A DNA stretch of 16,858 nt from UBA2561 sp964577275 (GTDB lineage Bacteria > Bacteroidota > Bacteroidia > Cytophagales > Thermoflexibacteraceae). The stretch is taken from NCBI GenBank assembly GCA_964577275.1, contig CAZNYR010000090.1, positions 1 to 16,858 of the forward strand. Direction: 5' to 3'. The position numbers were made by a program, and so were the translations under genes. This document shows, piece after piece, positions 1-5,740 of this stretch. The notes under the pieces are model-generated. The model did not search any database. It was not told the origin of the DNA and saw only the letters and a program-made list of their open reading frames with translations. How positions within the stretch are numbered: the first letter of the stretch is position 1; each line of letters starts with the position of its first letter.

Positions 1-880
1 TCAGATTATCAATGAGTTCATCAACCCAACCCTGCGAATATCGTTTTTGGGCAGCGTACAAATTGACTTCAGCACAAATCGTGATACAGCCTGCAATATT
101 TCCCGCTTTAGGTTGCGCGCCACTCATGCCGCCCAGTCCTGCGGTCAAAAATATTTTTCCTGCTGGTATTTCATTTTTTTGCAAAATATTACGAAACGCA
201 TTCATGACAGTTATAGTTGTTCCATGAACAATTCCTTGCGAACCAATATACATATATGAACCCGCCGTCATTTGTCCATATTGTGTTACGCCTAACGCAT
301 TATATTTTTCCCAATCATCTGGTTTTGAGTAATTTGGAATCATCATCCCGTTCGTAACGACCACTCTGGGCGCACTTTTGGAAGAAGGAAAAAGCCCCAT
401 CGGATGTCCCGAATATATATGCAACGTCTGCTCCTCAGTCATTATCGCTAAATACCTCATTGTCAGGAGATACTGCGCCCAATTTTGGAAAACAGCCCCA
501 TTTCCGCCATACGTAATCAGTTCGTGTGGATGTTGTGCTACGGCAGGGTCTAAATTATTTTGAATCATCAACATAATTGATGCAGAAGCCTGATTTTGAG
601 CAGGATACGCCGAAATTGGGCGGGCAAACATTTCGTAATCAGGACGAAAACGATACATATAAATTCGTCCATACATTTGTAATTCTTGGGCAAATTCTTG
701 ACTTAGTTCCAGATGCCATTTTTTCGGAAAATAACGCAGCGCATTCCGAATGGCTAATTTTTTCTCGTCAGCTGTCAAAATTTCCTTACGTTTTGGCGCA
801 TGACTGACCGCCAAATCATAATTTTTTTTAGGTGGCAATTCCGATGGAATACCTTGTACTATTTGTGCTTTAAATGTCAT
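1..880 (-). CDS. hutU: Urocanate hydratase (partial, N-terminal 293 residues)
   Basis: Second step of histidine degradation: adds water to urocanate to give 4-imidazolone-5-propionate, using tightly bound NAD+ in the cytosol. The reading frame is open from ATG at 880 to the left edge, so the C-terminal part lies outside. Visible family motifs are YGGNGAVFQNW (124-134), GQMTAGSYMYIGSQGIVHGT (202-221) and GLGGMSGAQP (248-257), the glycine-rich NAD-binding region. About 70 residues precede the region where the short proteobacterial enzymes begin, including NALRYFP (46-52) and YGRIYMYRFRP (70-80), so this is the long form that also occurs in animals (UROC1). It is the third gene of hutH-hutI-hutU, 74 bp after hutI, and probably shares the hutH promoter. 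Identification is secure; only the length is unknown. Confidence 0.96.
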   Translation of the reverse strand, partial: MTFKAQIVQGIPSELPPKKNYDLAVSHAPKRKEILTADEKKLAIRNALRYFPKKWHLELSQEFAQELQMYGRIYMYRFRPDYEMFARPISAYPAQNQASASIMLMIQNNLDPAVAQHPHELITYGGNGAVFQNWAQYLLTMRYLAIMTEEQTLHIYSGHPMGLFPSSKSAPRVVVTNGMMIPNYSKPDDWEKYNALGVTQYGQMTAGSYMYIGSQGIVHGTTITVMNAFRNILQKNEIPAGKIFLTAGLGGMSGAQPKAGNIAGCITICAEVNLYAAQKRYSQGWVDELIDNL

Positions 881-954
881 TTTTTTAATCGTTTATTGGG
901 TAAGGTTTTTCAAAAACAAATTGTGATGATACTTTATTCTAAGGCAAAATACGA

Positions 955-2199
955 TTATTTCACAAAGACCAGATGACCATTTTTGTACACCATTTCAGGT
1001 TTTAATGTGCCTTGTTGATACAAAATTTCTTGATAATTATCTGTCGGAAAAAGTATAAAATCTGCCAAATAATTTTCGTCTAAAATACCTCTGTCTGAAC
1101 ACTTTAGGGCATTTGCTGCACGAAAAGTAAGCCCCGCCAACACCTCGGCATTTGATAACTTTTGGAACGTTCCCAAAATCGAGGCTTGCGTCAATAAATC
1201 ACCCATTGGCGCAGACCCCGGATTCCAATCTGAAGCAATCACTAAACTTCCGCCAGCATCCAAAATCTTACGTGCAGGTGCAAAATCACAGCCCAAACCA
1301 AGCGAAGCACCGGGCAAAGCTACGGCAATCGTATTGCTCTCCGAAATGAGTTTAATTTCTTGATTACCAGATATTTCTAAATGGTCAGCACTTACCGCCC
1401 CAAACTTCACAGCCATCTCACTTCCTCCCGTACTAAATTGGTCTGAATGTACTGTTATATCAAAATTTAAACTTTTTGCTATGTCAAAATATGATGTAAT
1501 AATTTGAGGTGAAAAGGCTTCTTTTTCGATAAAAGCATCCATCCGACTCGTTAGTTTTTCGGCTTTCAGAATGGGAAATAATTTTTCGCTAATTTCCATT
1601 AAATATTCAGCATGATTTCCGTCAAAATCCTTAGGCAAAATATGCGCCGCTAAGCAAGTCGGAATCAAATCAGCTTCGATTTTTTGATGTGCTTTTTGAA
1701 TTGCACGAAGCATTTTTAACTCTTCCTCGACTGATAATCCATAACCACTTTTGACCTCAATGGTTGTAATTCCATGCGCCAAATGCCGATTTGCTCGTTT
1801 TACAATTCCTTCAACCAACTCATTTTCAGATGCTTGTCGAGTTTGGATAACCGTATCCCAAATTCCCCCACCCGCCTTGGCAATATCTAAATATGTTTTA
1901 CCCGAATTTCGCATGGCGTAATCCTTCGCTCTCGTTCCCGCAAAACAGATATGTGTATGACAATCTACAAAAGCAGGCACACAAACGTATTTTTTTTCTA
2001 AGCTAACTATCTCTGTATCAGCATGATTAATGCTATTTTTTAGGTCAGCATATTTTCCAATTTTGACGATTTTTTGATCTTCTACTAAAATCCCAGCCTC
2101 AGAAATAAGCTCTAATTGGTCATCCGAAATCGCTCCTTTTTGGGGTAGATTTCGCATTGTAAGTAATTGGGTAATGGGCGAAATTAATTTGTAATTCAT
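955..2199 (-). CDS. hutI: Imidazolonepropionase
   Basis: Third step of histidine degradation: hydrolyses 4-imidazolone-5-propionate to N-formimino-L-glutamate. It is a cytosolic metal-dependent amidohydrolase. The protein has 414 residues, the usual length. Metal ligands fit the family pattern: H81 and H83 in HTHICFAGTR, H251 in DITVHSDQFS, and D324 in IASDWNPGSAPMGD. R90, Y153 (EVKSGYGLS) and H186 (CLAAHILPKDFDGN) sit where the family binds substrate. The GGGIWDTV motif (110-117) is also typical. The ATG at 2199 gives a normal N-terminus with the small beta-sandwich that precedes the barrel. It lies 63 bp downstream of hutH, with a hairpin and T-run in that gap, and 74 bp upstream of hutU. 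The next step (HutG or a formiminotransferase) is not in the window. Confidence 0.97.
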   Translation of the reverse strand: MNYKLISPITQLLTMRNLPQKGAISDDQLELISEAGILVEDQKIVKIGKYADLKNSINHADTEIVSLEKKYVCVPAFVDCHTHICFAGTRAKDYAMRNSGKTYLDIAKAGGGIWDTVIQTRQASENELVEGIVKRANRHLAHGITTIEVKSGYGLSVEEELKMLRAIQKAHQKIEADLIPTCLAAHILPKDFDGNHAEYLMEISEKLFPILKAEKLTSRMDAFIEKEAFSPQIITSYFDIAKSLNFDITVHSDQFSTGGSEMAVKFGAVSADHLEISGNQEIKLISESNTIAVALPGASLGLGCDFAPARKILDAGGSLVIASDWNPGSAPMGDLLTQASILGTFQKLSNAEVLAGLTFRAANALKCSDRGILDENYLADFILFPTDNYQEILYQQGTLKPEMVYKNGHLVFVK

Positions 2200-2236
2200 G
2201 TGAAAAAGAGGTCATGATTTGAGTGAATATATCATT

Positions 2237-2264
2237 AAAAAAAAATTAATACTTCTGAAGCATT
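2237..2264 (-). terminator. Hairpin plus T9 tract between hutH and hutI (possible attenuator)
   Basis: Read on the minus strand, AATGCTTCAGAAGTATT (2264-2248) can fold into a six-pair stem with one G-U pair and a five-base loop. AA and nine consecutive Ts follow. The stem overlaps the hutH stop codon. The form is that of a Rho-independent terminator, but the stem is short and AT-rich, so it may be leaky, lower expression of hutI and hutU relative to hutH, or act as an RNA-processing site. No function is shown by the sequence alone. Confidence 0.4.
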
Positions 2265-3840
2265 AAAAAATTTCAAATTCATCAGCATATGGTGTACTTA
2301 AATCCATGTTTTCACGCAAAGCCACTTGTTGCCAAATTTTTGTAATCATCTGATTTTGAATAACTTGAATCGCTATTTCGATGTCATCAGCAAAGACTCT
2401 GTCTTTTTCTGCAAAGCTGACTTTTTGGCGGAAAGCCTGATGGATTTCATCAAGTATAATTCCAGATTTTAATGGCTTTCGGAAATCAAATGCTTGTGCG
2501 GCAGTAAGCAATTCGATAGCTAAGATTTTTTCCAAGTTTTCTATAATTTTTAAGGTTTTTCGTCCAGAAATTGCGCCCATACTTACATGGTCTTCCTGCC
2601 CCAAAGAAGTCGGAATACTATCCGCACTCGCAGGAAAACACATCGTTTTATTTTCGCTGGCAAGGGCAGCGGTCGTATATTGCAAAATCATGTATCCCGA
2701 ATTAATGCCCGTGTCTTTCATCAATAATTGCGGTGCGCCTGCAATGCCTTCCAACGCCAAATAAATGCGTCTGTCCGAAATATTACCGATTTCTGAAGCT
2801 GCCAGACCCGCATAATCTAATGCCATCGCCAAAGGTTGCCCATGAAAATTACCACCGCTAATCGTTAAATTCTCGCTGATAATCAAGGGGTTATCGGTTA
2901 CAGAATTTAACTCGATTTCAACCAGTTCTTTCAGGTGCAACCAAGCATTTCGAGAAGCTCCATGAACTTGTGGCATACATCGCAAGGAATAAGGGTCTTG
3001 TACACGGTCGCAATCTCTGTGATTATCAATGATTTGCGAGCCTTCCAAAAGCGTTTTAATTCGATGAGCGACATGAATATTTCCCTTGAAAGGGCGAAGT
3101 TGATGTAATTCTTCATAAAAAGGCTTACTTGAACCTTGCAATCCCTCAATCATCATCGCCCCAATGACATCAGCTTGTGAAAGACAATGTTGTAATTTTT
3201 CAACCACTTTAACCGCATGAGCCAAGATAAATTGCGTCCCATTAATCAAAGCCAAGCCTTCTTTATAACTTAATTCAAGTGGTTTTAAATTCATATTTTT
3301 AAATAAATCTTGCGTAGCTAATTTTTTACCTTTATAATTCATTTTTCCAAATCCAATTAAAGGTAAAAACAAATGAGAAAGTGGAGCCAAATCTCCCGAA
3401 GCCCCTACCGAACCTTGTTCAGGAACGATGGGAATTGCATCATTTTCGATATGCCAAAGCATTCGTTCTAAGGTAGTTACGGAAATTCCAGAAAAACCTT
3501 TTGCCAAAGAATGCACTTTCAAAATCAACATCAATTTTGCCAGTTCATCACTAATCGGTTGTCCAACACCGACACTATGACTTTGTAAGATATTGGTTTG
3601 CAGCATTTTAGCTTCATTTTTGGCAATTTTGGTAGTGCAAAGCGAGCCAAATCCCGTATTAATGCCGTAAACAGTTTCTCCTTTTTCAACAATTTTGATG
3701 ACAGTTTTACTGCTTTTTTCAACTTTTTCTCGTGCCGAATCCGACAAAACACCCTGAATTTTGTTTCGAGCAATCCTCAAAGCAATGCCCGATGTCAGAT
3801 GCGATTCCCCATAAAAAAATGTACGCGCTGTTTTGGTCAT
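2263..3840 (-). CDS. hutH: Histidine ammonia-lyase (histidase)
   Basis: First step of histidine degradation: removes ammonia from L-histidine to give urocanate, as a cytosolic homotetramer. The 525-residue length is normal. The Ala-Ser-Gly triad that cyclises into the MIO electrophile is present at 147-149 in GSVGASGDLAPLSHL. Other active-site elements are Y58 in VYGINTGFG, H88 in LQSHSVG, RVQDPYSLR (279-287, including Y284 and R287), TDNPL (315-319), GGNFHGQP (329-336) and the glutamate of LGQEDHVSMGA (E416). All catalytic residues I can check are intact. It is the promoter-proximal gene of hutH-hutI-hutU. A TAnnTTTG box lies 23 bp upstream of the ATG, inside a sequence shared with the LysR gene start. 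The ATG at 3840 fits the family N-terminus. Confidence 0.98.
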   Translation of the reverse strand: MTKTARTFFYGESHLTSGIALRIARNKIQGVLSDSAREKVEKSSKTVIKIVEKGETVYGINTGFGSLCTTKIAKNEAKMLQTNILQSHSVGVGQPISDELAKLMLILKVHSLAKGFSGISVTTLERMLWHIENDAIPIVPEQGSVGASGDLAPLSHLFLPLIGFGKMNYKGKKLATQDLFKNMNLKPLELSYKEGLALINGTQFILAHAVKVVEKLQHCLSQADVIGAMMIEGLQGSSKPFYEELHQLRPFKGNIHVAHRIKTLLEGSQIIDNHRDCDRVQDPYSLRCMPQVHGASRNAWLHLKELVEIELNSVTDNPLIISENLTISGGNFHGQPLAMALDYAGLAASEIGNISDRRIYLALEGIAGAPQLLMKDTGINSGYMILQYTTAALASENKTMCFPASADSIPTSLGQEDHVSMGAISGRKTLKIIENLEKILAIELLTAAQAFDFRKPLKSGIILDEIHQAFRQKVSFAEKDRVFADDIEIAIQVIQNQMITKIWQQVALRENMDLSTPYADEFEIF

Positions 3841-3855
3841 AATCTGATGTGTTTG

Positions 3856-3934
3856 ATTATGACAAATCTACGGCTTACTTTCAATACTTAAAAATACTAA
3901 TTTTATCAATTTATAATAACTCTGACTTATCAAA
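3856..3934 (+). repeat. Left copy of duplicated hutH/LysR regulatory region, with a dead LysR start
   Basis: This segment aligns to 4758-4835 in the same orientation: 61 of 78 aligned positions are identical by hand count, with one extra base near 3911. It begins 15 bp before the hutH start. Its right end corresponds to the opening codons of the LysR gene: CTG ACT TAT CAA (3922-3933) aligns with ATG AGT TAT CAA (4823-4834). The start codon is lost and similarity fades after 3934. It therefore looks like the remnant of an earlier hutH/LysR divergent intergenic region. It still holds the hutH -7 box. Confidence 0.8.
3863..3870 (-). promoter_or_regulatory. Candidate -7 box (TAGATTTG) of the hut operon
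   Basis: The minus strand reads TAGATTTG, an exact match to the Bacteroidota -7 consensus TAnnTTTG. It lies 23 bp upstream of the hutH ATG, which would give a leader of roughly 15 bases. No well-spaced -33 TTG is evident, which would suit a promoter that needs an activator. The box sits in the left repeat copy. The matching place in the right copy (4765-4772) reads TAAATTTA and has lost the final G. Confidence 0.6.
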
Positions 3935-3937
3935 AAA

Positions 3938-3957
3938 ATAATATATGAATATATTAT
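3938..3957. repeat. Perfect AT-rich inverted repeat upstream of hutH
   Basis: Nine-base arms ATAATATAT and ATATATTAT flank a two-base spacer (GA). The repeat lies about 98 to 117 bp upstream of the hutH start and begins 3 bp beyond the end of the left duplicated copy. It could be a regulator site or a breakpoint feature. In DNA this AT-rich it could also be chance. Confidence 0.4.
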
Positions 3958-3991
3958 CATAAATAAACTACTTTATAAGTAAAAATTCTAA

Positions 3992-4027
3992 AAAAACACC
4001 CAAAAACAGTTATTTTTGGGTGTTTTT
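3992..4027 (-). terminator. Rho-independent terminator of the lipoprotein gene
   Basis: A perfect 15-base inverted repeat (AAAAACACCCAAAAA / TTTTTGGGTGTTTTT) encloses a six-base loop. Its near edge lies 19 bp past the stop codon of the minus-strand lipoprotein gene. T-runs flank the CACCC core on both strands, so it could work in both directions, but the only transcript arriving is from the right. It insulates the hut promoter from the lipoprotein gene. Confidence 0.85.
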
Positions 4028-4046
4028 ATCACTTCAAATGCGTATT

Positions 4047-4637
4047 TTAATGTTCAAAAATATCTTCGTAACCACGAATAAAATATGCTACACTCATTTT
4101 TATCACATCAGCTTCTGATAATGTATTCACTTTAATTTTGGGTTCTCCCGTTATCTTTGATTTAATTTTTTCAGCTAAACTCCCTGTTTGTGAATATGTT
4201 ATCTCACGAGTTTTCAAATCATAAACCTGCTCAAAAACATTTTGAGGGATGGTATGCCACGAATACGAATTGGGTTTTTTAGCATATCGAATCGTTACTT
4301 TGAGTTTATCGCCTTCTTTCTCGGTACTTACCGAACTCTTGTAAGCTGTCCGAGTCGTTCGATGGTCATGCGAGTCCTTGTAAGTTGTTATCTCTATTTT
4401 ATAATTTCCTGTACTTTTTTTTGTTAATAAGTACAGGAAATCATGCCCATTGGCGTGTTCTTCTCCCTTAATTTCGGCAGGAGAAGAAGCTGTGAATTTG
4501 ACCGAACCTTCTGTTTTTGGAGCAGTCTTTTGAACTTGTGAAGCATTTGAAGAGGTGTTTGACGAAGTTGATGACGAGGTTGCACAACTTCCTAAAAAAG
4601 CTAAAACCAAAATAATTACGCTAAATTTTTTCATCAT
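4047..4637 (-). CDS. Small putative lipoprotein of unknown function
   Basis: I do not recognise the family. The 196-residue product starts with MMKK and a hydrophobic stretch (5-17), then FLGSC with Cys18 as the likely lipidated residue, so it should be exported and anchored by lipid. A Ser/Thr/Asn-rich linker follows (19-34). The rest (about 45-196) alternates polar and hydrophobic residues, as in a beta-rich domain, with several His residues around 61-92 (HANGH, DSHDH). No catalytic motif is evident. Either Met1 (4637) or Met2 (4634) could be the start. The gene lies between two copies of a duplicated regulatory sequence, on the same strand as hut but separated from it by a strong terminator, so it is probably a separate unit. 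Nothing in its sequence links it to histidine use. Confidence 0.8.
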   Translation of the reverse strand: MMKKFSVIILVLAFLGSCATSSSTSSNTSSNASQVQKTAPKTEGSVKFTASSPAEIKGEEHANGHDFLYLLTKKSTGNYKIEITTYKDSHDHRTTRTAYKSSVSTEKEGDKLKVTIRYAKKPNSYSWHTIPQNVFEQVYDLKTREITYSQTGSLAEKIKSKITGEPKIKVNTLSEADVIKMSVAYFIRGYEDIFEH

Positions 4638-4757
4638 TTTTAAATTTTTAATATAAGTAAGAAAATAATACTATTTTAACATTTTGTATTCCATTCAAAC
4701 AAAGCAAGGTTTCTTATCTTTTTAGCCTACGGAGAAAAAATAATCAAAATATATCGA

Positions 4758-4835
4758 ATTATGATAAATTTACGACTTAGATTTCATATTTGAAAATAAT
4801 AATTTTTTAAATACTAATAACCATGAGTTATCAAA
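4758..4835 (+). repeat. Right copy of duplicated region, spanning the LysR promoter and start
   Basis: This is the partner of 3856-3934 in direct orientation. It covers 65 bp upstream of the LysR ATG and the first four codons. Here the LysR start is intact and the place equivalent to the hutH -7 box is degraded (TAAATTTA on the minus strand). Each copy thus keeps the element its neighbouring gene needs. A short match (ATAATC, 3839-3844 and 4740-4745) at nearly the same offset might be a trace of the hutH start region, but it is too short to rely on. Confidence 0.8.
4778..4785 (+). promoter_or_regulatory. Possible -7 box (TAGATTTC) of the LysR gene
   Basis: TAGATTTC matches the TAnnTTTG consensus except at the last base. 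It lies 37 bp before the LysR ATG, which would give a leader of about 30 bases. An imperfect box with no clear -33 TTG would suit a weakly expressed regulator, but this is a weak call. Confidence 0.3.
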
Positions 4836-5710
4836 TTGAACTACGGCATTTCAAATATTTTATGGCAGTTGCAGAAGAACTGCATTTTCGGAAGGCTGCG
4901 GATAAATTATATATTTCGCAACCGGGATTGAGTCGGCAGATTCAACAAATGGAAGCGATTTTGGGTGCATCTTTATTCGTGCGAAACAAACGAAATGTTG
5001 AACTGACGGAAGCGGGTAAGTATTTATATCAAGAAATTCAATTTATTTTCAACCATTTGGCAGAGATTCAAAAACATATCCAACTGATTCACAAGGGTTT
5101 AGAGGGTGAGATACGCATTGGATTTCTGGGTTCGGCAATGCAAAAAATCATTCCAGATTTGCTTTTTTCAATGAATCAAAATTATCCAGAAATACGCTCC
5201 AGTTTGGAGGAAATGTCTAATTATGACCAACTGAAAGCCGTTTTGAATCATAAACTTGACCTTGGTTTTGTGCGTATCGAAAATGCCCCGAAAAATATAC
5301 TCATGAAACCCGTTTGTCGAGATTCATTTTCATTGGTTCTACCTGAAAATCACGTACTTACAAGCAAAAATTTTAAACACGTAGCGCAAGTTTCTCACGA
5401 AAATTTCATCCTTTTTTCAATAGATTATAGTTCGGCTTATTATTATCAAATCATGAGTATTTGTGAAGATAAGGGATTTCGTCCAAAAGTTTCGCATAAG
5501 GCTGTGGATGCTCAAACGATTTTCAAATTGGTTGAAATGGGCTTGGGTGTGGCGATTGTTCCAACCAGCTTGCAATATGGTTATGACCTGAAAGTCAAGT
5601 TCTTAGAAATCAAAAACATTCCGCAAGAAGCTGTTTTGTCAGCCATTTGGAACAAAGAAAACCGAAATCCTATTTTATCAAAAGTTATTAATTTAATTCA
5701 TTTTATTTAA
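4823..5710 (+). CDS. LysR-type transcriptional regulator, candidate regulator of hut
   Basis: DNA-binding regulator of 295 residues, the normal LysR length. The N-terminal winged helix-turn-helix (about 5-64) has the usual pattern AADKLYISQPGLSRQIQQME (25-44) followed by LFVRNKRNVELTEAG (51-65). A linker helix runs to about 90, then a periplasmic-binding-like effector domain starts at GEIRIGFLGSA (95-105). The C-terminal stretch CEDKGFRPKV (214-223) and LVEMGLGVAIVPTSLQ (236-251) resembles the subgroup that senses aromatic or small organic acids (BenM/CatM-like). OxyR-type redox cysteines are not evident. The start is fixed by the family N-terminus RHFKYFMAVAEELHF. Target assignment is inference: the promoter and first codons are partly duplicated in front of hutH, which implies an ancestral divergent arrangement. 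It converges on the MutS-like gene with 30 bp between. Confidence 0.93.
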   Translation: MSYQIELRHFKYFMAVAEELHFRKAADKLYISQPGLSRQIQQMEAILGASLFVRNKRNVELTEAGKYLYQEIQFIFNHLAEIQKHIQLIHKGLEGEIRIGFLGSAMQKIIPDLLFSMNQNYPEIRSSLEEMSNYDQLKAVLNHKLDLGFVRIENAPKNILMKPVCRDSFSLVLPENHVLTSKNFKHVAQVSHENFILFSIDYSSAYYYQIMSICEDKGFRPKVSHKAVDAQTIFKLVEMGLGVAIVPTSLQYGYDLKVKFLEIKNIPQEAVLSAIWNKENRNPILSKVINLIHFI

Positions 5711-5740
5711 CTTGTTTTTAATTCAATTTTTACAAAAAAA

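Noticed and set aside
881..954. Internal promoter for hutU (minus-strand GTATTTTGCC) and a GTTTTTCAAAAAC palindrome
   Set aside because: The box has one base too few between TA and TTTG, and the palindrome would leave no usable loop. Neither is strong enough to call.
4758..4812. A clean T-N11-A LysR box in the shared element
   Set aside because: Both copies are so AT-rich that many such pairs can be drawn. No dyad is conserved well enough between copies to name the operator.
5711..5740. Terminator between the convergent LysR and MutS-like genes
   Set aside because: The 30 bp gap has T and A runs but no stem I can draw.
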